From: Pseudoips prasinana
Lineage: Eukaryota; Arthropoda; Insecta; Lepidoptera; Nolidae
Assembly: GCA_951640165.1 (NCBI GenBank)
Contig: OX621257.1
Location: forward strand, 7,389,201-7,453,200
Direction of reading: 5' to 3'
DNA: 64,000 nt
Under the pieces are notes generated by a model. That model did not search any database and was not told where the DNA came from. It saw only the letters and a list, made by a program, of their open reading frames with translations. Position numbers and translations under genes: made by a program. Below are positions 9,821 through 19,120 of this stretch, piece after piece. Each line of letters opens with the position of its first letter. Position 1 is the stretch's first letter.

Positions 9821-10146
9821 CGAACTTATCTTCACCCAAAATTTCATTTCGTGATCTCTTCCAGACAATCAAAGATTAGGGATCGTTGTCAGTGTACTTT
9901 GACTTTGTTAATAATTCCAGTCTATTGTTAGTCAGAACAAGGCCCTAGAGTATTATTAAAAGATACACCGCTCCGTCTGAACGAATTAGTCTATGGAACA
10001 CCTAATCTTATTAAGTACGTTAAATATGTGTGCAGGAGACGTTTTAATTTATGCAACCATTAGACTAGTTGTCTCTTAATATTATGTTTGCGTAGAAGTG
10101 GAGCTTCGTTTGTGACAAGTTAATGTTATACAGAGAGACGTTCAAA

Positions 10147-10675
10147 CCCAGTTGCTGTCAACAGCCTATAAGTGATTGGCGAGTTCAGCACCTAGGCGCG
10201 CGGTCAGACTATAGATGGATGACCGCCAAGGTGGCTTAATTTTTGTGGGTCTCTGTGCTTAAAAATTCATTTCTTCCGTAAAAATATTACATTTGTGTGG
10301 AATCGTCATTTTTTACCCTCCATCGTGGCAGCTACTGAGAAATACTGACAGTAAACTCAGTAGGAATCCTTTTATAAAATATTCATTTCTTAATATATAA
10401 ATTACATTGCATTTAAAGCGACTCAATCCCAAGCCGTTTTGTCACTTAAACAATCAGAAGCCAAATTTTGTAGTAAGTCCTGCTACACAATTTGGCTTTT
10501 ATAGTTCTTTTAAACTTATTCGTAGACATTTCTCTGATATCACTGGGAAGTTTGTTATAGAATCTTATGCATTTTTTGGAGGGTACGTTAAGCTGTCAGT
10601 AGTTCGCTAGTCGATAGTAATAGTCGATAAGCCTTGAACAACTCTGACACTAGGGTAACCACTGTCCATACGATA
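10147..10675 (+). repeat. SINE-S split by a LINE fragment
   Basis: The head (GATTGGCGAGTTCAGCACC, ATGGATGACCGCCAAGG) runs to GTCTCTGTGCTT at 10260. It resumes as GGGTACGTTAAGCTGTC at about 10577 and ends AACTCTGACACTAGGGTAAC, ATACGATAAAG. Undisturbed copies read GTGCTTCGGAGG at this point, so the intervening 316 bp is an insertion. Confidence 0.7.
10261..10576 (-). mobile_element. LINE-F 3' fragment with ORF2 C-terminus
   Basis: On the minus strand, 10480-10570 reads RFYNKLPSDIREMSTNKFKR followed by TIKAKLCSRTYYK, the basic C-terminal end of ORF2 in non-LTR retrotransposons. It is followed by a 3' UTR with GTGGAATCGTCA-type motifs (complement). It is 5'-truncated and lies inside SINE-S. Related copies: 27340-27700 and 30823-30970. 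Confidence 0.65.
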
Positions 10676-10740
10676 AAGTTAAGCAAAGTAAATGTTACAT
10701 ATGTTCCTATGTACTAATGAATAGAGCATTATTTATATAA

Positions 10741-11047
10741 ATCATCATAATCATCATTATATCAGCCGAAAAACGTCTACTGCTGGAAATTGACCTCCCC
10801 AAAGATCTCCACAGCAGTCAGTCTTACGATACTCGCATTCAACGGCTTCCAGCGAGCCTCACAAGATTATTGGTCCACTATGTGGAGGAACTGACCACGC
10901 CTGCGTCTTCAGGTTTATGTTTGCCAGTCGAGGACCTTTCTGCCCCAAAGCCTGTCGGTTCTACGTGTTATCTGCCTCACTCACTGCCACTTCAGCATGG
11001 CAACTCTTCCTGCTATGTCTATTACTTTGGTTCCCCTGCGGATTTGT
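10741..11047 (-). mobile_element. RTE LINE 3' fragment
   Basis: The minus-strand 3' end of the RTE ORF with its (TGA)n tail, degenerate relative to 41003-41344: GCAACTCTTCCTGCTATGTC corresponds to the IAKLKWQWAGHIAR coding region. At 11047 it is interrupted by MITE-T. Confidence 0.65.
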
Positions 11048-11048
11048 A

Positions 11049-11373
11049 CACACGCCAGCACATTAAGTTGCCCCAATCTGTCACATTTCCCCAATTGAAA
11101 GTGAACCTTATGCTCATGTGATAAAGTTTTCTTCTTAGCGTTTCGATGGCAAAATCGTTAAACTTTTGTGGCCCAGAACGAGGCCACACTGATTGCCCTG
11201 CTTGTAGCATTTCTAAGATCGTGCCATGAACATGTGGCAGGGCAGGTTGGGCAAGCTGTTAGATCGGCCATGGATTGGACCGATGCTCCGCAAATACAGT
11301 CCATTTTGTGATAAAGTTGAAAATCTATAAAAGAAATTTGACATATTGGGGTAGGTGGATGTTCTGGCGTCTG
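11049..11373. mobile_element. MITE-T carrying a 178-bp insert
   Basis: Left arm CACACGCCAGCACATTAAG at 11049, right arm GATGTTCTGGCGTCTG ending at 11373, TA on both sides. The central TGTGATAAAGTT occurs twice (11117-11128, 11307-11318) around foreign DNA. The MITE itself is inserted in an RTE fragment. Confidence 0.75.
11129..11306 (-). mobile_element. 178-bp retroposed insert of unknown origin
   Basis: Relatively GC-rich 178 bp bounded by an exact 12-bp duplication (TGTGATAAAGTT). The plus-strand left edge is TTCTTCTT, so on the minus strand it ends in AAGAAGAA, as a retroposed tail might. The origin is not recognised: it is not one of the SINE families in this window. Confidence 0.5.
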
Positions 11374-11488
11374 TACATTTCTAATTCCAATTCGCTGGGG
11401 AACTTCGAACTTAGCCCTATTGAATGTATTGTAACATTAAATATACGCGGTATTTCTTCGTAATAAAGACGTTGTTTTTTCATGTTTA

Positions 11489-11673
11489 TCATACTAATAT
11501 TATAAAGGCGAAAGTTTGTGAGTGTGTGAGTGCGTATGTTTGTTGCATTTTCACGTCTAAACGGCTGGAGCAATTTTAATGAAATTTGGTATGGCTGTAG
11601 CTGACACTCTGGATTAACACACAGGCCATAATTTATAAAGTTTAACGGGGGAAAAACCACAGGGCACAGATAG
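11489..11673 (+). mobile_element. Hel1 Helitron, near complete
   Basis: A|TCATACTAATATTATAAAGG start, GTGAGTGCGTATGTTTGTTG, then a decayed hairpin and CACAGATAG|T end (one change from CTAG). Confidence 0.7.
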
Positions 11674-11782
11674 TATTATATAGGCAAAAGTTTGTGAGTG
11701 TGTATGTTTGTTACTTCTTCACGCTAAAACTACAAAACGTATTTTGATGAAATTTTCTAGTAATATAGCTTATATATCCGAA

Positions 11783-12030
11783 GAAGAGGCGCTCATGGCT
11801 AGATGCCCTCACCAGTACATAAGTGATCGGCGAGGTTAAGCAACTAGGCTCGCGGTCAGTTCATAGATGGGTGACCGCCAAAGTGGTTTAATTTCTGAGC
11901 GTTTCCGTGCTTCGGAGGCCACGTTAAGCTGTCGGTCCCGGTTGTAGTCATCAGACAACAGTCGTTAAGCCATGGCAGATGCCTACTGGGCGGTCTGAAC
12001 AACTCTGACACTGCCCATACGATAAGTAAG
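11783..12030 (+). repeat. SINE-S (5S-derived), complete
   Basis: Full 248-bp copy with exact 10-bp duplications TATATCCGAA (11773-11782, 12031-12040). The head, 11823-11880, reads GTGATCGGCGAGGTTAAGCA, ACTAGGCTCGCGGTCAGTTC and ATAGATGGGTGACCGCC. This follows the A-box, intermediate element and C-box order of animal 5S rRNA. The body is unrelated to 5S, and the tail is GATAAGTAAG. The established precedent is SINE3-type (5S-headed) elements, which use an internal RNA polymerase III promoter. It lacks the rest of 5S, so it is not an rRNA gene. Confidence 0.8.
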
Positions 12031-12044
12031 TATATCCGAATAAC

Positions 12045-12254
12045 TGCACGTGTGGCGCAGCGGCTAAGACAGTCGCCTCACCGCTTCGTGTCGCGGGTTC
12101 GAGTCCCGCGCCGGACAACTATTTGTGTGACCTATAAATAGTTGTTCTGAGTCTGGATGTAATCTGTGTCCGTCTATTATATGTTTGTAAAGTACCCCGC
12201 GACGCAGGGATTAAAATCCCTAATGCGGGAGTTGACTTCTAAAGAAAAAAAAAA
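12045..12254 (+). repeat. SINE-C, complete
   Basis: tRNA-like head TGCACGTGTGGCGCAGCGGC with B box GGGTTCGAGTCCCGCGCC, then a GTTGTTCTGAGTCTGGATGT body, GTAAAGTACCCCGCGACGC and an A-rich tail. It is inserted in Hel1 just downstream of the SINE-S copy. Confidence 0.8.
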
Positions 12255-12310
12255 CCACATAGGCTATAATTTATAAACTTAACGCGGGTAAAACCGCGGG
12301 GCACAGCTAG

Positions 12311-12563
12311 TTAAGACATAAAAGCGATTACCGCGTGACTTGTTTCTTCATGTGGTACAAATACCGACACGATTGGTCAAAAGATCTACACAAGTCGTTT
12401 AAATTGTGACTGCAGCGGTGCCTACGTGCGTGAACACACACACACAAACCAGACCACAGGGGAGAAAGTGATACCGAAATCTAGCGGACCAAATAGTTAG
12501 GCCTTAACCTCGGATTACCTTTTATAAAATATACTGTTGCTACGGCAATTTATGTGTGGTGAG
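12311..12563. other. Unassigned stretch
   Basis: A (CA)n run near 12437 is the only repeat noted. No gene recognised. Confidence 0.4.
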
Positions 12564-12763
12564 TAGAGATGTAAAATGACTGAATATTACTAGTCACAAT
12601 TGTCATAAACCTTAAATGACCGGTCATTTATAGACAAGTTCAGTCAATTTGACTCAAATATTACAGTCTATTCTCAACTACCACCCAATTATTTATTTAT
12701 TTAGGTACCCAATTTATATGCAAGTTTAAATGAAGCAACGTTTTATTTTGTATTTTATTTATT

Positions 12764-13045
12764 TATTTAATTATTTATGTACACACAGAAACAAAAATAA
12801 CAATAAATTACAAAAATTGGAAAAATAGCACAAAGGTACTGCTTATTTCAATAGAAATATCTTCCAGCAGACCCGCGAGAGGAGAAACTAATCGGAAAAA
12901 GACCATGCCGTGTGTAGACAACTATACACTACTAAGTGTATTTATACACTACATACTAATAATACATAAATAGGGGAGGGGATATATATATATATAAAGA
13001 CTATATAATATACTACATATACAATGTACACAAATATTATTTATT
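12764..13045 (-). mobile_element. LINE-type 3' fragment inside hAT-1
   Basis: Absent from the other two hAT-1 copies. It has a T-rich edge (TTATTTATTTATTTAATT), ACAAAGGTACTGC and ATCTTCCAGCAGACCCG blocks resembling LINE-G, and an AT microsatellite near 12980. Confidence 0.5.
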
Positions 13046-13213
13046 ATGAGAGGATAGCACAACATCAAAGTCGAAGCGCGGGGCGATGCGACGTTGCCAT
13101 TTTGTCTTAAATGCACGCATGATTAGAAATGTAAAATGATTAACACTATAATACTATAAGTCATAAATACCACTTATTTGTTTAAATTAAGAAATTGGTA
13201 CTAAAATATTTTA

Positions 13214-13547
13214 TATTTAGAGAGGTAGGGCACAGCGTTCATTCGCTCGAAGAGCAGCCCGACTGGGGAAGTATGGAGGTACTTCCCCAGTCCCCTTACA
13301 GAAGACATTCCTTAATAATGACATTAATAATTTAATGTTGTGTTTCTGAGTGTGAGTAAGGTCGCCAGAGCTCATCGGGGTGGGGGGAAGGGTCAGCAAC
13401 ACTTGTATGTTGACTCTGAAAGGCCGGCAACGCACCCGCAACTCCTGTGGTGTAGCCAGTGTACATGGGCGGCGGTGATCACTTACCATCAGGTGACCCA
13501 CTTGCTCGTTTGTCGACCTAGGACATAAAAAAAAAAAAAAAAAAAAT
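13214..13547 (+). mobile_element. Poly(A)-tailed retroelement inside hAT-1
   Basis: Absent from the other hAT-1 copies. It contains GCAGCCCGACTGGGGAAGTA and an inverted CTTCCCCAGTC, then GGCGGCGGTGATCACTTACC, and ends in a run of about 20 A. The 3' region recurs at 34768-35010. Confidence 0.65.
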
Positions 13548-13732
13548 TACTGAAATCAAATTGACTGAAAATGACAATTTTTGACCAATTTGAACGTAAA
13601 TGACAGTCAGTCTAATTCAGTCACTTTAGTCATTTTCAACACTAGTGGTGAGCGGTGGGTCAGGGTATTAGAAAAGAAACTAGTCAGTAGAGACAGTTGG
13701 TAAAACACTAGAACACGGAACACACGTACTCA

Positions 13733-13972
13733 GGCTGAGATCTATAGAGCGTACTTAGACTTTGCTCAAACTTTACTTACGTAAAACTTTGCTAGTTGTA
13801 TGCTAAGCATAGACTTTGATTTGGTATTTATAGACTTTTTGAAGTTAAGATTATGCTTAGCATAAGCTAAGACAGAAAAAGTCAAAACACCAATTGTAAT
13901 TTCGTTACATGCATTAACTTCTGTCTAAGTAAAGTCAGTGCAAAGTCTAAGTACGCTCTATAGATCTCAGCC
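13733..13972. mobile_element. 240-bp MITE with GGCTGAGATC ends
   Basis: Terminal inverted repeats of about 33 bp begin GGCTGAGATCTATAGAGCGT (13733) and end with its complement (13972). The interior has a second inverted word, TATGCTAAGCATA / TATGCTTAGCATA. Superfamily not assigned. Confidence 0.75.
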
Positions 13973-14100
13973 TCTGAGTCCCGGCGACTAGTTCTTTGAT
14001 AAAGTCCACACTTAGCGCACTTCAGAACGTTAAGTACAGTTCCCGTGACGAGTACTACCGAAGTTAATCTCCTGACGTACACGGCATACTTCACACTGCC

Positions 14101-14475
14101 TGCTGCCTCGTTGGTCTAGCGGTAGCGTGTTCACCCGCAGATAACGAGGTCCTGGATTCAAATCCCGGGTCGGGCCAAAAAAGTGATTTTGGGACTTTTC
14201 TGTAAAAAGAAAATTTTCTCAGGATCAGCCCGAAGTTTAGGAGTTGGCGGTATTATACCCCCGTACCTCTGAGAGCACGTAAAGCCGTCGGTCCTGTACC
14301 TGACCTCTTTCCGGTCGTGTCCTAGGCGTCCCATCGGATCATGAGAGTGATGGAATAGAAAGTGCTCCTGTGTCTGCGCACACACTTAAGCACTATAATA
14401 TGTCCCGCGCAGATGGCTAATCTCTGTTGAGACTGGCCGCCGTGGTCGAAATTCGGCTAGGAGGACATTATTATT
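14101..14475 (+). repeat. SINE-D, complete
   Basis: tRNA-like head TCGTTGGTCTAGCGGTAGCG with B box GGATTCAAATCCC, a long body (AGCACGTAAAGCCGTCGGTC, TGACCTCTTTCCGGTCGTG) and the tail GAGGACATTATTATTATT. This is the reference copy for SINE-D here. Confidence 0.8.
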
Positions 14476-14917
14476 ATTATTATTATTACTTCACACTGTG
14501 TAGGGAACACTTGGCACTGTTTACTGTCACTTATTACTTGTACTTACTTGTTCAGTTTTCCACTTAGTTTTATTATAAAATAAAATATATATATTTATAT
14601 TTTATAATAAATCTAAATGAACTGAACAAGATTAGATTTATTCTTCTTATTCGCCTTCGATTTCACTTCAATTAACACTGAACTGTTCTGCTTTAACATT
14701 CCGTTTATAACCCCTAAACTGTTCCAAATTTAAAACATTTCGTAAGGCGCGTATTTCCAGAAAAATCACCTATATGACAAATTTGTCGTAATGCTTCTGT
14801 CCTTGTCTTCCCCTATCTCGTTCTTTTTATTCATAAAACTCGCTCTATCTCTTTCTTATTATTCTTTTCTAATGTCATTTTTTACATTAAGAATTATGTA
14901 TGTCCTTTTCATCTGCT
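14476..14917. other. Unassigned AT-rich stretch
   Basis: Contains a TA-rich palindromic stretch near 14572-14615. No gene or known family recognised. Confidence 0.4.
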
Positions 14918-15228
14918 ATAGGAATGCTGAGATGGTTTGGCCATTTAGAGAGGGTGAATGAAAGAAGGTTGACCAAAGAAGTATACCTGGCCTGTGTGAA
15001 TGAAACAACTGGAAGGGGAAGACCTCGTCGAACATTCTCTGACCAAATCGGAGACGTTCTCAAGAAAGGGCAGGTCAGAAGTACCCTAAACCGGCGAGCA
15101 TGTATGAAGAATATTATGACAGTAATCGAGGAAAAAGACGTGTGCAAAGATCGTGACAAATGGAAATCCGTTGTCTCTGCCTACCCCTCGGGGAAACAGG
15201 CGTGAGTCTATGTATGTATGTATTATAT
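14918..15228 (+). pseudogene. LINE ORF2 C-terminal fragment
   Basis: The open frame from about 14927 reads [20 protein letters not shown], then [26 protein letters not shown], and ends [10 protein letters not shown]. This is the recurrent C-terminal module after the reverse transcriptase in lepidopteran non-LTR elements, ending in a (TATG)n tail. The upstream reverse transcriptase is absent, so this is a 5'-truncated, dead insertion. Confidence 0.7.
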
Positions 15229-15230
15229 GT

Positions 15231-15290
15231 TTGTAAAGTACCCCGCGACACAAGGACTAAATGCCCTAGAATGTTTTAAAAAAAAAAAAC
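15231..15290 (+). repeat. SINE-C tail fragment
   Basis: GTTTGTAAAGTACCCCGCGA and an A-run match the SINE-C 3' end. It joins directly onto the preceding LINE tail. Confidence 0.55.
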
Positions 15291-15369
15291 ACTTGCTACA
15301 CCAGAGAGGCTGCAAAGGCTCGCTTCTTGAAGGTTGTTTTCGGTTGTTGTAATTTGTTTTTTGTACGTA

Positions 15370-15475
15370 CAGACGCCAGCACATCAAGCTACCCCAATCT
15401 GTCAAATTTCCCCAATTGAAACTGAACCTTATGGTCTTGTGATAAAGTTGGAAATCTATAAAAGAAATTTGACAG
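15370..15475. mobile_element. MITE-T, right arm truncated
   Basis: Starts CAGACGCCAGCACATCAAGC after TA. The right arm stops at AAATTTGACAG. Confidence 0.7.
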
Positions 15476-15913
15476 TAACAGTGACAATAAGAAGTAGACT
15501 AAGTATAATGAGATGCAGATTTTACCCATCACAACATTTCATTTCTCTTGTTAAGTGGGCTGAAGACACAATTCAATGGCAAGTTCATTTTAATATTCAT
15601 AAGCACATAAATTACTAATATTTACGACAAATAAATGTTAATTTGTGGATTATATTGCTGTAAATTTTATAATAATGGGAGAAAGTTATAATTTATGAAA
15701 TCATCTTGACTAACTAGAGTAAAATAAATTTGACAACTTTAGTAATTTTTTTAAGAGGAATTCCAATTGAACTAATTTTAATATTATTGCATCTATTTCT
15801 ATCGCAGTGATTGTGAAAAGGACAGGTAGGGCATATTTGGTAGTTTCAGTAGTTAAAGAGGTTAAACATTCTAACTGTAGTTTCTCAGTATTTATACGAG
15901 TGTAATAAAATAT
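15476..15913. other. Unassigned AT-rich stretch
   Basis: No gene or family recognised. Confidence 0.4.
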
Positions 15914-16170
15914 TAATAATAATAATATCCGGGGACATTATTTACACACGGCCATCTGATCCCAAACTAAGCAGAGCTTGTACTAAGGAAACCAGATAAC
16001 TGATATACTAAATATAGTACTTTTCTTTTGTAAATACATACTTATATAGATAATTACACCCAGACTCAGGACAGACAGACATGTTCATGCACACAAATAT
16101 CTGACCTGGGTGGGAATCGAACCCACGACCTCCGGCGTGAAAAGCAAGCATTTGCCAACCACGCCAATAC
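15914..16170 (-). repeat. SINE-A, complete
   Basis: Minus-strand head GGCGTGGTTGGCAAATGCTT, B box GGGTTCGATTCCCACCC, body with TGTCTGTCCTGAGTCTGG, and tail GCTTAGTTTGGGATCAGATG ending in an ATT-type run on the left. Confidence 0.75.
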
Positions 16171-16324
16171 ATATTACGATATTTTATTACAATCTCCCCA
16201 GTTTCCCCTTTCCTTCGTCTATTCACTGCATATCCAACTAAAGTACCTATACATATATTACTTTACTTAATTACGTAAGTGACATAATTACGTCGAAAAA
16301 TATAATCGAAGCGTAGAAATCGTT

Positions 16325-16387
16325 CCGAGGAAATGCTTTCCAGAGAACGGGCAGCAGCGTTTTTCTGTGAATTACGACCATCAAACT
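16325..16387 (+). repeat. Repeat Z remnant leading into the 50-bp array
   Basis: CCAGAGAACGGGCAGCAGCG and the following TGTGAATTACGACCATC word match other plus-oriented Z copies (for example 44500-44560). They run without a break into the first 50-bp unit. Confidence 0.7.
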
Positions 16388-17036
16388 GCGATTGCCAAGC
16401 GTGGCGACTATGGCTTATTTCCCATTCTATGGGGAAGGCGATCGCCAAGCGCGACGACTATGGCTTATTTCCCATTCTATGGGGAAGGCGATCACCAAGC
16501 GTGGCGACTATGGCTTATTCCCCATTCTATGGTGAAGGCGATCGCCAAGCGTGGCGACTATGGCTTATTCCCCATTCTATGGCGAAGGCGATCGCCAAGC
16601 GTGGCGCCTATGGCTTATTTCCCATTCTATGGCGAAGGCGATCGCCAAGCGTGGCGACTATGGCTTATTCCCCATTCTATGGCGAAGGCGATCGCCAAGC
16701 GTGGCGACTATGGCTTATTTCCCATTCTATGGGGAAGGCGATCGCCAAGCGTGGCGACTATGGCATATTCCCCATTCTATGGGGAAGGCGATCGCGAAGC
16801 GTGGCGACTATGGCTTATTCCCCATTCTATGGGGAAGGCGATCGCCAAGCGTGGCGACTATGGCTTATTTGCCATTCTATGGGGAAGGCGATGGCCAAGC
16901 GTGGCGACTATGGCTTATTTGCCATTCTATGGGGAAGGCGATCGCCAAGCGTGGCGACTATGGCTTATTTCCCATTCTATGGGGAAGGCAATCGCCAAGC
17001 GCGACGACTATGGCTTATTCGCCATTCTATGGTGCT
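16388..17036 (+). repeat. 50-bp minisatellite, 13 units
   Basis: Thirteen units start at 16388 and every 50 bp to 16988. The core is GCGATCGCCAAGCGTGGCGA then CTATGGCTTAT and CCCATTCTATGGGGAAG. Because 50 is not a multiple of 3 and the unit has no stop, all three forward frames stay open across the array, giving long ORFs of 50-residue repeats. These are artefacts of the repeat, not supported proteins. The first 40 bp correspond to repeat Z with a short internal deletion. Confidence 0.9.
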
Positions 17037-17647
17037 AAGGTTTTGTTTAAGTTACCCGTTACAGCATTCATTATCTTGATGTAGGTGACTAAAACCCCAC
17101 GGGACTTTTGTGGTCCTTCTGAACATTTCGAAGAACTCCGGTATCTCCCTACTACCATCTTGGTGCCCTCCCACTGTATCATCGATGCACTTCTCAGGAC
17201 GGCAACAAATTCTCCCATTAACCTCGTTTCAAGAACGTATAAATTCAAATAAAAATAAATCCATGAAATAATGATTCAGCAAGAAATATCTTACTTAATA
17301 CCTTAAGTGCTACCCAATATCTATTAACAGCTTGTGAAAACAGATTCGGTCAAAAGAAATGAATATCAAAAGATTCTATAAATAAATGAAAGGTTGAAAA
17401 AATATTTCTTATCTTGTATCTTACTGTGATTCATTTTCTTTGGATCTAAAAGTCACCAGCTTTCGCTTATCTCATTGAAAGCTGTATAGATAACCCCTAT
17501 TTCAGTTTTATAGAATGTAAAAGATGAGGTGATCCTGAGACCGTTTATGACACATTTATTTAATCAAAAAGCATAATATTTACTGGATCACTTAGTTTCA
17601 AAAACATTAAAATTTGTAGACTGAATGTTCTTACAATTTTATTATAA
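17037..17647. other. Unassigned stretch
   Basis: No gene, RNA or family recognised. The sequence looks low-copy within this window. Confidence 0.4.
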
Positions 17648-17865
17648 TCTATACATATAATAAAATCGTAGGAAAGTCGAAACTGTACATTGAATATTTT
17701 TTTTAAGGATACTTGGGGCGTGATCTACAATCGATATCGAAGCCAAATATATAGTTTTTAGAATGTTGATCTGTGTGTCTGTATGTATGTCCGGGATTAA
17801 CTCAAAAAGTACTGCATGGATCACGCTATGACCTACGGGGAGGAGCTGTGATAATTTATAAAATT
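17648..17865 (+). mobile_element. Hel2 Helitron, 3'-truncated
   Basis: A|TCTATACATATAATAAAATC start and the usual GATCTACAATCGATATCG block. It ends before the 3' hairpin. Confidence 0.7.
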
Positions 17866-18127
17866 TTATAAGAAATAAGAGTCTCAAATGCCGCTGCCAG
17901 GCTAGTCCTAGTCTGGCAATTCCTGAAAGTTATCTGTAACACGCCCTAGATTCATAAGAAGATTAATGTTCTATAACCGTTCGGATAAACACCCAATCCT
18001 CTGATGGAATTCACATTAATATCTGTCCAGCGGATATCGAGAATAAGCTCAAGGACAGTAAGACAGATGATAAATTTAACATAGGAACTGGATTAGTGTG
18101 TACAAGATATAACGATATAGGTGATGA

Positions 18128-18492
18128 TGATGTCTTCCCGCCCGAATTTCGGCCACGGCGGCCATTCTCAATGGAGATTAGCCAATTGCGCAGGACATAA
18201 TATAGTGCACAAGTGTGTGCGCAAACTCAGGGGCACTTTCTATTCCATCACTCTCATGATCCGATGGGACGACTAGCGACACGATCGGAAAGAGGTCAGG
18301 TACAGGACCGACGGCTTTACGTGCTCTCCGAGGCACGGGGATGTAATACCGCCAACTTCCAGACTTCGGGCTGATAGTGAGTAATTTCTTTTTACGGAAA
18401 AATCCCCAAATCACTTTTTGGCCCGACCCGGGATTTAAACCCAGGACTTCATTATCTGTGGTTGAACACGCTACCGCTAGACCAACGAGGCA
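18128..18492 (-). repeat. SINE-D, complete
   Basis: Minus-strand SINE-D with its head at the right (GGTCTAGCGGTAGCG, B box GGTTTAAATCCCGG) and the GGCCGCCGTGGCCGAAATTC region near the tail. Confidence 0.75.
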
Positions 18493-18775
18493 GTCAGGAT
18501 TAGTGTGTACAACATATAACGATATTGGTCGAAGTCGTTGTATGATCTGTAGGGCTATTAGATAACGCGGCGACAGTTCCTACCAACAAGCGCTTAGAGT
18601 TTATAGCTCGTAAAGCGTGTACTTTATATGAGATCTTTAACTCTATATTTACCTATTTAGTTACACCTTGTATTGCAACAAAGTATATTTGCTATGGGTT
18701 ACGGTATATTGACAGCAAATCAGAGCAGTATGATTTTATTTTATTTTATGTTGCTTTTATTTTAATTATCTTTTA

Positions 18776-19112
18776 TTTAGATTGTTTGTTTCTTTCTTTT
18801 AAACCGTATTCTTTTATTTTGTTTTGTATATAATTTTTAAGGAACGTATTGTCTTATGTCCTATGTACGTAATTTGTGTAGCACATTTGTGACTCACTGT
18901 GGCAGGTAGCTGAAAATCAGCGTTACAGCCATATTGTGGTTGTAACATCATGCTGAACTGATAACCATTTGAGCGCACTAAATCTATTTTAGTAACAATA
19001 ATAGAGTATTTTGTAAGGTATTTATTTATATTGTATGTCGCCATTGTTACTCTGATTGTGTCTTTTTGTATCTTTATTATGTGTGCTCAATAAATATTTT
19101 TTCTTCTTCTTC
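18776..19112 (+). mobile_element. Retroelement 3' UTR-like fragment
   Basis: Ends GTGTGCTCAATAAATATTTT followed by (TTC)n, a LINE-like tail with a trinucleotide end. No coding sequence remains. Confidence 0.4.
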
Positions 19113-19120
19113 ACTGCACA

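Larger units (their letters stand above)
11674..12310 (+). mobile_element. Hel1 Helitron hosting two SINEs
   Basis: Starts within the Hel1 5' region (TATTATATAGGCAAAAG), reaches CTTATATATCCGAA, is split by SINE-S and SINE-C, and resumes at 12255 as CCACATAGGCTATAATTTAT. The 3' hairpin (CGCGGGTAAAACCGCG) and CAGCTAG|T end are intact. Confidence 0.75.
12564..13644 (-). mobile_element. hAT-1 MITE with two nested insertions
   Basis: Ends TAGAGATGTAAAATGACTG and (complement) TAGTGTTGAAAATGACTAAA are imperfect inverted repeats. Exact 8-bp duplications GTGGTGAG lie at 12556-12563 and 13645-13652. Alignment by eye to the clean copy at 25178-25649 shows two foreign blocks (about 12764-13045 and 13214-13547). 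Confidence 0.8.

Noticed and set aside
11823..11880. 5S rRNA gene
   Set aside because: Only the promoter region is 5S-like; the 5' and 3' arms are missing and the same chimaera recurs, so it is a SINE head.
12045..12254. tRNA gene candidates at SINE heads (also at 14101, 20221, 31574, 33693 and others)
   Set aside because: They have A and B boxes but poor cloverleaf potential, identical non-tRNA bodies downstream and multiple copies, so they are tRNA-derived SINEs.
13217..13528. ORFs on both strands at 13.2-13.5 kb
   Set aside because: They fall within the poly(A)-tailed retroelement nested in hAT-1, whose copy at 34.8 kb is not open in the same way.
16388..17036. CRISPR-like array
   Set aside because: Units are directly abutting 50-bp tandem repeats with no unique spacers, in a eukaryotic genome.
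16333..17084. Three long overlapping forward ORFs of 177-248 codons
   Set aside because: They arise because the 50-bp tandem unit has no stop in any frame; three frames open at once is a repeat artefact, not coding evidence.
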